Shown piece by piece: positions 1 through 8,400 of a stretch of DNA of 56,747 nt. The stretch comes from Corallococcus carmarthensis. Its GTDB lineage: Bacteria > Myxococcota > Myxococcia > Myxococcales > Myxococcaceae. A model generated the notes under the pieces. It saw only the letters and a program-made list of their open reading frames with translations, was not told the DNA's origin and made no database searches. The position numbers were made by a program, and so were the translations under genes. The DNA is taken from the NCBI RefSeq assembly GCF_003611695.1, contig NZ_RAWE01000045.1, positions 1-56,747 on the forward strand, read 5' to 3'. Positions within the stretch are counted from its first letter, which is position 1. Each line of letters opens with the position of its first letter.

Positions 1-92
1 GGCGGGGCTTGATGCGTCACGTAATAGAGGCGCCCGAACGCCAGCAGCGCTACTAGCATCAAGAGAAGCGTGTGGAGCGGGAAGCGACGCAC
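1..92 (-). CDS. N-terminus of an unknown membrane or exported protein (partial)
   Basis: Reading leftwards from a GTG at 92, the frame is open to the window edge. The peptide starts VRRFPLHTLLLMLVALLAFG and continues RLYYVTHQAP. This is a basic start followed by a hydrophobic stretch, that is, a signal anchor or signal peptide. AAGGAG lies 7 bases upstream of the GTG, which supports this start over the in-frame TTG at 98. The gene is divergent from lpdA with about 80 bases between them. Only about 30 residues are visible, so no family can be assigned. Confidence 0.5.
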   Translation of the reverse strand, partial: MRRFPLHTLLLMLVALLAFGRLYYVTHQAP

Positions 93-173
93 GAGCAAAC
101 TCCTTGATTCCAACCGGGACCGGGGGTTATCAGCGCCCGCGAGTTCCATCCGCAAAAATGACCGGAGGCGTGT

Positions 174-1571
174 GTGGCTGAGACTTTCGACGTGGTGATC
201 ATCGGCTCGGGTCCTGGCGGCTATGTGGGCGCCATCCGCGCGGCCCAGCTAGGGCTGAAGACGGCCATCATCGAGAAGGACAAGCGCCTGGGTGGCACGT
301 GTCTGCACCGCGGCTGCATCCCCACCAAGTCGCTGCTGTGGACGGCGTCGCTCTTCCACCACATCAAGGAGTCGTCCGACTTCGGCATCGACGTGGCGAA
401 CCCCACCGTGAACTGGGCCAACGCCCAGAAGCACAAGGACAAGGTCGTCACCAAGGGTGCCAACGGCATCGACTTCCTGATGAAGAAGAACAAGATCACC
501 GTGGTGAAGGGCCACGGGCGGATCACGGGCAAGGGCAAGGTGGAGGTGACGGCGGAGGACGGCTCCAAGCAGACCCTGGACACGAAGAACATCATCATCG
601 CCACGGGCTCCGTGCCCAAGTCCCTGCCGAACGTGGCGGTGGACCACAAGCGGGTGATGAACAGTGACTCCATCCTGACCATCGACCGCATCCCCAAGAG
701 CATCATCGTCCTGGGCGCGGGCGCGGTGGGCTGCGAGTTCGCCTCCGTGTTCAACCACGTGGGCAGCAAGACGGCCATCGTGGAGTACATGCCCGCGCTG
801 CTCCCCATCGAGGACGCGGACGTCTCCAAGGAGCTGGACAAGATCTTCCGCCGCCGCGGCATCGACGTGCACACGGGCGCCAAGGTGGAGAAGGTGGAGC
901 ACACGGCGGACGGCGTGCGCGTCACCATGACGGTGGGCACGGAGACCAAGACGCTGGAGGCCGAAATCCTCCTGTCGGCGGTGGGCCGCGCGCCCGTCAC
1001 CGAGGACGTGGGCCTCAACAAGACGTCCGTCCAGGTGGACCGCGGCTTCATCAAGGTCGACACGCTGTGCCGCACCAGCGAGCCCAACGTCTACGCCATT
1101 GGCGACGTCATCCCCACGCCGATGCTGGCGCACATGGCCAGCGCCGAGTGCGTGATGGTGGTGGAGCACATCGCCGGGAAGAACCCCGCGCCCATCAACT
1201 ACGACCTGACCCCGTCGGCCACGTACTGCTACCCCGAGGTGGCGTCCGTGGGCCTCACGGAGAAGAAGGCCAAGGAGCGCGGCTACGACGTGAAGGTGGG
1301 CATCGCCCCCTTCGGCGCCGTCACCAAGTCGGCCATCTCCAACGAGTCGATCGGCATGATCAAGATCGTCTCCGACCGGAAGTACGACGAGGTGCTGGGC
1401 ATCCACATCATCGGGCCGCACGCCACGGAGCTGCTCGCCGAGGCCTGCGTCGCGATGAAGCTGGAGATCACCACCGAGGAGCTGGCCCACACCATCCACG
1501 CGCACCCGACGCTCTCCGAGATCATGCACGAGGGCGCCGAGGCCACGCTGGGTCACCCGCTGCACTTCTAG
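174..1571 (+). CDS. lpdA: Dihydrolipoyl dehydrogenase (E3)
   Basis: This flavoprotein reoxidises the dihydrolipoyl arm of 2-oxoacid dehydrogenase complexes or the glycine cleavage system, passing electrons to NAD+. The 465 residues fit the family length. The FAD-binding GSGPGG motif is at residues 11-16. The redox disulfide is C43/C48 in GGTCLHRGCIPTK. A second nucleotide motif, GAGAVGCEFA, lies near 181, and the active-site HAHPTLSE is near the C-terminus. The start is GTG, with GGAGG 5 bases upstream. The matching E2 and the lipoate genes lie at 29.2-34.2 kb, so this E3 may serve that complex. Its E1 partner is not in the window. The stop codon overlaps the tail of the convergent WYL regulator by a few bases. 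Confidence 0.97.
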   Translation: MAETFDVVIIGSGPGGYVGAIRAAQLGLKTAIIEKDKRLGGTCLHRGCIPTKSLLWTASLFHHIKESSDFGIDVANPTVNWANAQKHKDKVVTKGANGIDFLMKKNKITVVKGHGRITGKGKVEVTAEDGSKQTLDTKNIIIATGSVPKSLPNVAVDHKRVMNSDSILTIDRIPKSIIVLGAGAVGCEFASVFNHVGSKTAIVEYMPALLPIEDADVSKELDKIFRRRGIDVHTGAKVEKVEHTADGVRVTMTVGTETKTLEAEILLSAVGRAPVTEDVGLNKTSVQVDRGFIKVDTLCRTSEPNVYAIGDVIPTPMLAHMASAECVMVVEHIAGKNPAPINYDLTPSATYCYPEVASVGLTEKKAKERGYDVKVGIAPFGAVTKSAISNESIGMIKIVSDRKYDEVLGIHIIGPHATELLAEACVAMKLEITTEELAHTIHAHPTLSEIMHEGAEATLGHPLHF

Positions 1572-2566
1572 CGGGTACGGCGGCCCGGCCTCTTCTGGCC
1601 GGGCCCTCCGTAGAGCGCCTGCAGTGAGGCCGCCAGCGCGGCCAACCGTTGGCGCAGGGGTTCCGGGGCGAGCACCTCCACGCCCGCCCCCACTTCGCAC
1701 AGCTGGGAGACCGCGATGGACTCCCGCTCGAAGTCCAGCGTCACCTTCCGCTTCCCACCGCGTGCCGCGGGTGCCTTGTCCAGGCGCTCACCGTCGGCCG
1801 GGGGACGCATCCTCCGCAGCGCCGCTTCCCCTTCCTGCGTGCAGGCGAGCGTGACGTCGTAGTGGGCGCGCTCCACCGCGAACTTCACGCACCAGTCCTT
1901 CCAGAACGCGGGCAGGTCGAAGCCGTGGGGGCGGGTGAAGCCCTGGGGGCGCAGCCGCACGTCGCCAATGCGTCCGCCCCGGAAGACGCGGGGGCCCTTG
2001 TCCGTGCCGGCGACGAGGTACCAGCGGTCCGCCTTGATGACGAGCCCGTAGGGGTCCACCGTCCGGCGGGAGCGGGCGCCGTCGAAGTCCTGGTAGCTCA
2101 ACGACACGCGGCGGTCCTGCCAGGCGGCGTCGCGCAGCTTGCCCAGGTGCGGCAGGGGCTCGCGGCCGGTGAACCAGCCGGAGGCGTCCACGTGGAGCCG
2201 CTGGCGGGCGTGCTCCAGCGCGGGTTGCTGGAGCGCGGGGAGGGCCGCGGCCAGCTTCACCAGGCCCGTGCGCAGCGGCGTGGACAGGCCCAGGTCGTCC
2301 AGGGCTCCGGGGGCTCCCACCGTGGCCAGCGCCTGGAGCTCCGGGCGGGTGAGGCCGGTGAGCTGCGTGCGCCAGCCCTCCATCAGCGCCACACCGCCCG
2401 TGGCTCCGCGCGTGGCGTACACGGGGACGCCCGCGGTGGAGAGCGCGTCCAGGTCCCGGTGCACGGTCCGGCTGGAGACCTGGAGCTCGCGCGCCAGCTC
2501 GCCCACGGTGCTGCGGGGCCGGGACTGGAGGCGCATCAACAGGTGGACGAGGCGATCCGCGCGCAT
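1568..2566 (-). CDS. WYL-domain HTH transcriptional regulator (YafY/DeoR type)
   Basis: This is a DNA-binding regulator with an N-terminal winged helix-turn-helix (about residues 1-60, including VGELARELQVSSRTVHRDLD) and a C-terminal WYL ligand-sensing domain (about 140-320) with the diagnostic DRWYLVAG. I start it at the ATG at 2566, which has GGAG 5 bases upstream. The GTG two codons earlier has no usable ribosome site. The product is 332 residues, a normal length. It is divergent from the short-chain dehydrogenase at 2669, which makes that gene a plausible target, as is common for this family. The inducer cannot be told from sequence. Confidence 0.88.
   Translation of the reverse strand: MRADRLVHLLMRLQSRPRSTVGELARELQVSSRTVHRDLDALSTAGVPVYATRGATGGVALMEGWRTQLTGLTRPELQALATVGAPGALDDLGLSTPLRTGLVKLAAALPALQQPALEHARQRLHVDASGWFTGREPLPHLGKLRDAAWQDRRVSLSYQDFDGARSRRTVDPYGLVIKADRWYLVAGTDKGPRVFRGGRIGDVRLRPQGFTRPHGFDLPAFWKDWCVKFAVERAHYDVTLACTQEGEAALRRMRPPADGERLDKAPAARGGKRKVTLDFERESIAVSQLCEVGAGVEVLAPEPLRQRLAALAASLQALYGGPGQKRPGRRTR
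1582..1605 (+). terminator. Hairpin after lpdA
   Basis: Arms GGCCCGGCC and GGCCGGGCC (9 bp) enclose the loop TCTTCT, starting 10 bases after the lpdA stop. There is no T tract. It lies inside the 3' end of the convergent regulator, so both strands would carry it. Confidence 0.45.
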
Positions 2567-2668
2567 GGGCACTCCGGCCGTGGGGAGACGTGCAGCCTGG
2601 ACCGGGAATCATGACAGGGGTTGTCAGGATTGGGCGTGCAGGGTGGCACGTGAAAGGGGAGCACGGAC

Positions 2669-3625
2669 ATGAAGCCACTCGAAGGACAGGTGGCCCTGGT
2701 CGCGGGAGCGACGCGGGGCGCGGGCCGGGGAATCGCGACGATGCTGGGAGCCGCGGGGGCCACGGTGTACTGCACCGGCCGCAGCGTGCGGGGGCGGCTG
2801 GCGAGCGGGGACTCGCGGCCGGAGACGATTGAAGAGACGGCGGAGCAGGTGACCGCGCTGGGCGGGAAGGGCATCGCGGTGCGGGTGGACCACACCGTGG
2901 AGGAGGAGGTGGAGGCGCTCTGCCAGCGCATCCGCGCGGAGGCCGGGAAGCTGGATGTGCTGGTCAATGACATCTGGGGCGGGGAGTCGCTGCACGAGCT
3001 GGGGCTGCCGTTCTGGAAGCAGTCGCCCGCGAAGGCGCGGCTGATGTTCGACCGCGCCGTGGGCACGCACATCGTCACGAGCCGCTACGCGGTGCCGTTG
3101 ATGCTGGAACGCGACCGGGGGCTCATCGTGGAGGTGACGGATGGGGATTCGTTCGGCTACCGGGGCGGCGTCGCGTACGACGTGACGAAGATGGCGGTCA
3201 TCCGGCTGGCCTTCGCGATGTCGAGGGACCTGCGCCGCACGAACATCACGGCGCTGGCGGTGACGCCGGGGTTCCTGCGCTCGGAGGAGATGCTGGATGG
3301 CTTCGGGGTGAAGGAGGCGAACTGGCGCGACGCGGTGAAGAACGTTCCGGACTTCGTCGCGTCGGAGACGCCGTCTTACGTGGGCCGCGCGGTGGCGGCG
3401 CTGGCGGCGGATCCGGACGTCCACCGCAAGGCGGGGCGCGTGGTCGCGTCGTGGACGCTGGCGCGCGAGTACGGCTTCACGGACCTGGATGGCTCGCGGC
3501 CGCACTGGGCCGAGCACTTCGAGCGGGCCTATGGGAAGGCGTACACCGTCGCGGACGACGCGGCCTATGCGTCGTGGCTCGGGGGCTCCATCGAAATCGT
3601 GTGTCCGGACTGGCCGCGCTACTGA
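2669..3625 (+). CDS. Short-chain dehydrogenase/reductase (SDR)
   Basis: This is an NAD(P)-dependent oxidoreductase with a Rossmann fold. The cofactor motif TRGAGRGIA is near residue 16. The VND sequence (normally NNAG) is near 91, and the catalytic Tyr-Lys pair is in YDVTKMAV near 171-175. R in CTGRS after the second strand suggests NADP preference. The 318 residues are somewhat longer than a classical SDR because of a C-terminal extension. The ATG has AAAGGGGA upstream. NDIWGGE replaces the usual NNAG, a variant that occurs in some SDRs. The substrate is unknown. The divergent WYL regulator is the likely controller. Confidence 0.88.
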   Translation: MKPLEGQVALVAGATRGAGRGIATMLGAAGATVYCTGRSVRGRLASGDSRPETIEETAEQVTALGGKGIAVRVDHTVEEEVEALCQRIRAEAGKLDVLVNDIWGGESLHELGLPFWKQSPAKARLMFDRAVGTHIVTSRYAVPLMLERDRGLIVEVTDGDSFGYRGGVAYDVTKMAVIRLAFAMSRDLRRTNITALAVTPGFLRSEEMLDGFGVKEANWRDAVKNVPDFVASETPSYVGRAVAALAADPDVHRKAGRVVASWTLAREYGFTDLDGSRPHWAEHFERAYGKAYTVADDAAYASWLGGSIEIVCPDWPRY

Positions 3626-3688
3626 GGCACACGGCCCATCCCCCGACGCCGGGTGACGCGGTATGGTCTGACGCGAGAGGTCGCGCAC

Positions 3689-5179
3689 ATGGCCAAGGGG
3701 CACCGCAGGAACGACGAGCCGGAGCGGGTCGACGAGACCCGGGTCGCACCGCTCGACAACGACCTGGACGAGACGGAAGAGGTCCGCACCGAGCAGACCC
3801 AGGTGCCCACCCCCGCGCAACGGGACGCCGCGGAGGCGGCCCGTTCGTCCGCGGGCGGCTCCGGCCGGAAGTCCTGGGGCAACCAGACGCGGGTCGCGCC
3901 CACCACGGGCGCGGCCCTGCGCGCCGCCGAACTCACCGGGCCCGAGACTCGGATGACGCCGCCCCCGGTTCCCGACGAGGACCTCGTCGAGGAGACCCGC
4001 GTGGATGGCTTCAAGCCTCCTCCCCCGCCGCCACCCCGCGCGCGCGACGGCCGGGGCGTTGCTGGCGAGGACGACGACGAGGGGTTCGCCGCTCCGGAGA
4101 CCGCCTTTCGCCCCTCGCGTGGCGGCGCCCGCGAGGAAGGGCAGGGCCTTCCGGAGATCGCTCGTCCGGGACGCGGCGGCGCACGCGAGGAAGGGCAGGG
4201 CCTCCCGGAGATCGCCCGTCCGGGGCGCGCGGTGACTCGCGAAGAGGGGCAGGACCTTCCAGAAATCGTCCGCCCGAGTCGAGGCGGCACTCGGGACGAG
4301 GCCCGTCTGGAGGGCGCCCGGCCGGGACGCGCGGCGGCGCGCGAAGAGGGGCAGGGCCTTCCGGAGATCATCCGTCCAGGTCGCGGTGGTGCTCGCGAGG
4401 AAGGTCAGGACCTCCCGGAGATCATCCGTCCTTCCCGGAGCGGTGTTTCCCCGCGCGGTGGCGCGAAGGACGAGGACTTCGCGCTGCCAGAGATCATCCG
4501 CGCGGGCCGTGGCGCGGAGCTGGACGGAAGCTCCTCCGAACCTCCTCGCACGGCACGCAGCGACAGTCCCGGAAAGGCCAGCCGGCCGGAGCCGATGATC
4601 TTCGCGCCGCTGCCCTCCGCGCAGGCAGCAAGCCAGGCGGAAGCGCCGTCCGAACTGCGCACGATGTTCGCCACCCACTCCGCGCTGCTCGCGGAGCGCC
4701 TCAAGGCCGAGCTCCAGCACAAGATCTACGGCCGCTCCCCGCACCGCATCCTGCGCGTGGACGAACCCGAAGGCCCCAGCACCGCGGGCGGCAAGCAGGC
4801 CCGTCAGGCCATCTCGCTCGTGGACCGCAAGGGGAGCGCCCCCGCGCTCATCGCGGGCTGGGTGGACGTGGCCAAGGGACAGGCCTCGCTGCGCAACCAC
4901 GAGGCCGTGGCCAAGCGCTACGAGTTCCAGCACGGCACTCCGCTGGAGCTCGCCCCGGAGGAGTACGAGAAGTTCCTCACCGACGTGGACGAGGTGCTGC
5001 GCACCGCCGCCATCCAGGTCCGCATCCTCGTGCCGGACGAATCCACGCCCACTCGCGCCACCGTGGGACAGCAGGCACCTCGCGCCACCGGGGTCGCCGT
5101 GCGGTGGGTGATGCTGCTCGTCGTCGTCGCCTTCCTGCTGGGACTCGCCGCCGGGAGCCTGCTGCTTCCTCACGAGTAG
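3689..5179 (+). CDS. Repeat-rich protein with C-terminal membrane anchor
   Basis: I do not recognise this gene. The ATG at 3689 has GAGAGG 8 bases upstream; an in-frame start at 3653 lacks a good site. The 496 residues fall into three parts. An acidic N-terminus carries repeated Thr motifs (ETRVAP, EQTQVP, NQTRVAP, ETRMTPP, EETRVDG). A central array of roughly seven 18-residue units has the core EEGQ(G/D)LPEI(I/A/V)RP(G/S)R. A folded-looking region at about 310-450 is followed by one hydrophobic helix near residue 470 (WVMLLVVVAFLLGLAAGSLL) and then PHE. It is probably a tail-anchored cytoplasmic protein. The Thr motifs resemble sites that Ser/Thr kinases and FHA domains could use, which is inference only. 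Confidence 0.7.
   Translation: MAKGHRRNDEPERVDETRVAPLDNDLDETEEVRTEQTQVPTPAQRDAAEAARSSAGGSGRKSWGNQTRVAPTTGAALRAAELTGPETRMTPPPVPDEDLVEETRVDGFKPPPPPPPRARDGRGVAGEDDDEGFAAPETAFRPSRGGAREEGQGLPEIARPGRGGAREEGQGLPEIARPGRAVTREEGQDLPEIVRPSRGGTRDEARLEGARPGRAAAREEGQGLPEIIRPGRGGAREEGQDLPEIIRPSRSGVSPRGGAKDEDFALPEIIRAGRGAELDGSSSEPPRTARSDSPGKASRPEPMIFAPLPSAQAASQAEAPSELRTMFATHSALLAERLKAELQHKIYGRSPHRILRVDEPEGPSTAGGKQARQAISLVDRKGSAPALIAGWVDVAKGQASLRNHEAVAKRYEFQHGTPLELAPEEYEKFLTDVDEVLRTAAIQVRILVPDESTPTRATVGQQAPRATGVAVRWVMLLVVVAFLLGLAAGSLLLPHE
4109..4512 (+). repeat. In-frame tandem repeat, about 54-57 base unit
   Basis: About seven imperfect copies encode (R)PGRGGAREEGQGLPEI-type units. The second and third copies are nearly identical at DNA level; later copies have drifted (SRGGTRDEARLEGARPGR, for example). 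The array is in frame, so unit gain or loss would keep the protein readable. Confidence 0.8.
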
Positions 5180-5411
5180 CGCGCGACCCGCGTCTCCTCC
5201 TCGCGGAAGACGCGACCAGGAATAATTCGTCAGGTCGTATTCCGCGCAAGTCTCCGGACACGCCACGTCGTTGAGGGGATCTCGCGCCGCCTCCGCGGAC
5301 GGCGAGGTCGCGCCGCGCGTCCGGATGACCCGTCACCACGCCCCGCCATGGACGTGTTCGCGCAGTGCCGCGAACGCGAGGGCCGGGGTCTGTCGCGAGA
5401 GGGGAATGTCG

Positions 5412-8400
5412 ATGAAGCAATACGGACGAAGAGCATGGTGGGCCCTGGTGGCCACCGTGGGCCTGATGGCCTGCGGCCCCGAGCCCGAACCTGAAACAAC
5501 GGCGGTGGAGGCCATGGCCGCGCAGGAACAGGCCCTGGATGGCACCTCCTGCCGGCCCACCTCCGAGCCGGTCGTGGGCAGTGGCCTGTCCCAGAAGTGT
5601 ACGGGACCGTGGGAGTACCGCGACCTGTGTTTCAAGTCCGGCAGCTCGTCCGCGTGCGGCGGCATCATCGGTTATCAGCCGGCCACCTGCACCTCCACGT
5701 GCAACCACCCCACCGGCTACGAGCGACAGACGTTCGGCGGGACCGCGAGCGGCGTGTACCGGACGACGCGCTCGTGCGACTACTCGGAGAAGCCGCCGTG
5801 CACGACGACCAACAAGTCGACTTACTCCAAGACGTGCAGCCAGGTGGCCAGTGACGTCGTCGCCACGCTGCGCGCCCAGGGCAAGGAGTTCACGGGCCAT
5901 CCGCTGACCGTCGTCAGCGCGACGCCGGGCTCCCGCACGTACAGCAACTTCCGCGTCCTCTCCAACACGGCCGAGCTCTACATCACCGAGGAGAACTTCG
6001 CCGAGGCGTGCACCATCGTCATCGACAACGTGGGCGTGAACTGGGTGAACAGCCAGGACCCGGTCTGCGGCACGTACGCCTGCAACGGCGCGCCCATCTA
6101 CCCGACCTGTCGTGACGCGTCCTTCGGCACGGAGCCCAACCCGGCCACGTGCGACGGGCTGGCGGGCGGCGGCGTGAAGTACTCGCAGCCTGGAAAGATG
6201 CTGTCGGAGCTCGGCGGCGCGGCGGACACCCGGCAGGAGCCGGCGCTGCCCAACCGGCCCCTCTGCCTCACGGCGGATGACGTGCCGTTCTCCAGCGCCC
6301 AGACGAAGTATGGCCGGCTGCAGGCCACGTGGGACCGCGTGGCGTCCCTGCCGTCCTCGTCGGTGGACCAGCCGCTGCTCCAGCGCAACCTGGTGGACGC
6401 CTTCAAGACGCTCTTCGAGCTCCAGGGGCAGCTGCTCACCCCCGCGCAGCAGGACTTCATCCTCCAGCGCTACGCGGACTTCCCGGACTTCAACCGCGTG
6501 ACGCGCGTCGACCCCACCGTCGACTTCAGCTGGGGCCGGGGCTCGCCGTCGGGCGCCATCGCTCCGGAGACGTTCTCCGCCCGCTGGACGGGCGAGGTGC
6601 AGGCGCCCGTCACCGGCACCTATACCTTCGAGATCACCACCGACGACGGCATGCGGCTGTGGGTGGACAACACGCTGCGCATCGACGCGTGGTTCTCCCA
6701 GGCGCCGACGGCGTACACCACCACCGTCAACCTCCAGGCCGGCCAGCGTTACGCGCTGCGCGTGGAGTACTTCGACAACGGTGACAGCGCCACGGCCCGC
6801 CTGCGCTGGACGCCCCCGGGCTCCAGCGGCCTGGTGGTCATCCCCCCGGAGCAGCTCTACCTGACCGCGTCCTCCACGCACGGCCTGCGCGCGGAGTACT
6901 TCGACGAGATGGACCTCACGTCCAACAACTGCAACGCCTGGACGCCCCCGGCCGCCGCCGAGGCGTGCGCGTCCACCGGCGCCGTGGACGCCACCCTGGC
7001 CATGTGCCACCGGATGGCCCAGTCCCACGTCCCCGCGGACCGCGTCGCCACCGTCTGGCAGCGCTGCATGGACGCGGCCGCCAGCGCCGCCGCGGTGTCC
7101 TGCTCCGGCCCGTCGCCCTACAAGCAGGCCTGGTACGACATCAGCCAGGCGCTGCTGCGCAAGGACGTCCTCGCGCTGAAGCGCGACAGCCAGGGGCAGC
7201 TCATCCAGGCGGACCTCCAGGCGCGCATGGCGCGGCTGGACCAGTGGTACGGCCTGGCGCGCACCCAGGTGTACGGCGGCGCCGCGTTGCCGGAGGCCCT
7301 GTGGAAGGACCTGGACCTGACCTTCAGCGACTTCTGGAAGCAGGCCTACGCGGGCGGACTGCTCAGCCAGGACGGCACGCAGCTCATCGCCGGGGACCCG
7401 TTCAACACCGGCCTCTCCACGGACCGCGCGATGCTGACGGCGGCCCTCACGCCGGTGGGCGGCTCCACGTCGCTGCCCCTGAGCAACGCGCCCCTCCTGC
7501 TGCTCCTGGGCGACGGCCTGCACGGCCTGCATGACCGCCTGGCGGACGTCAGCCAGATGCACGACCTGGGCTGCCGCTTCATGGTGTGCGCGGGCCCGCC
7601 GCCCGTGCAGACCGAGGTGTCCGAGCTGTGGCGGCTGTACGGCGCCATGGCGGACGAGACGACCCTGAACGCCGCGGTGCAGGGAGCCTCCAACCTGGCC
7701 CTGGCCCCCGCGGAGCGCAACGCCTGGCGCAACCTCTTCGACCTGCTGCGCCAGCGCCACGCGGCCCTGCGGACCGCCGTGACGGAGGTCTACGGCGCGA
7801 CGGACTACTCGCCGTCGCTGCTGATGGGCACGTCCCCCACCACCACGCCGGCCGCCGCGCTGATGCTGTCGCGCGCCATCCAGGACGGCAGCACGCGCAC
7901 CGCCAGCTACCTGCGCACGGGCACCTTCCTGCCCAGCGCGCGCAACTCGCTGCGCGCCGGCATCCAGGAGGCCAAGCGCGCCCAGCTGGACAACCTCATC
8001 ACCCAGCGCACCCAGAAGCTGACGACGGACAAGGCGGACTTCGTCCAGCACCGCACGGACTACGTGAACGCGCGGCTGGCGGAGATGGGCAACGTCCAGC
8101 AGCGCACCAGCGTGAAGGACCAGCTCAAGCTGCGGCTCACCCAGTTCGACCAGCTGGCCGTGGACCTGACGGGGCTGCGCGCCAACGCGGCCCTGGAGGA
8201 CGCCGCCTTCGGTGACTTCGCCGCCGCGTTCAACGTGGCGAGCGAGGCGGAGTCCGCGGACCTGGCCCGCCTGGCCATCACCCGCGGCACTCCGGACACG
8301 CTGGTCATCTCCGCCCAGGAGGCTCGCTTCGAGCCGGGCATGAGTCAGGGCAACTTCACCAGCTACGCCGTGCGCAAGAACGGCGCGGTTTGGACGCAGG

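Noticed and set aside
249-1700. Long minus-strand open frame opposite lpdA
   Set aside because: It is His/Gly/Arg/Val-rich with no motifs and opposes a certain gene; a typical GC-driven shadow.
4109-4512. CRISPR-like repeat array
   Set aside because: The repeats are contiguous, in frame and coding, with no spacers.
2624-5266. 880-codon minus-strand frame
   Set aside because: It covers the SDR and repeat protein in antisense and has no recognisable domain.
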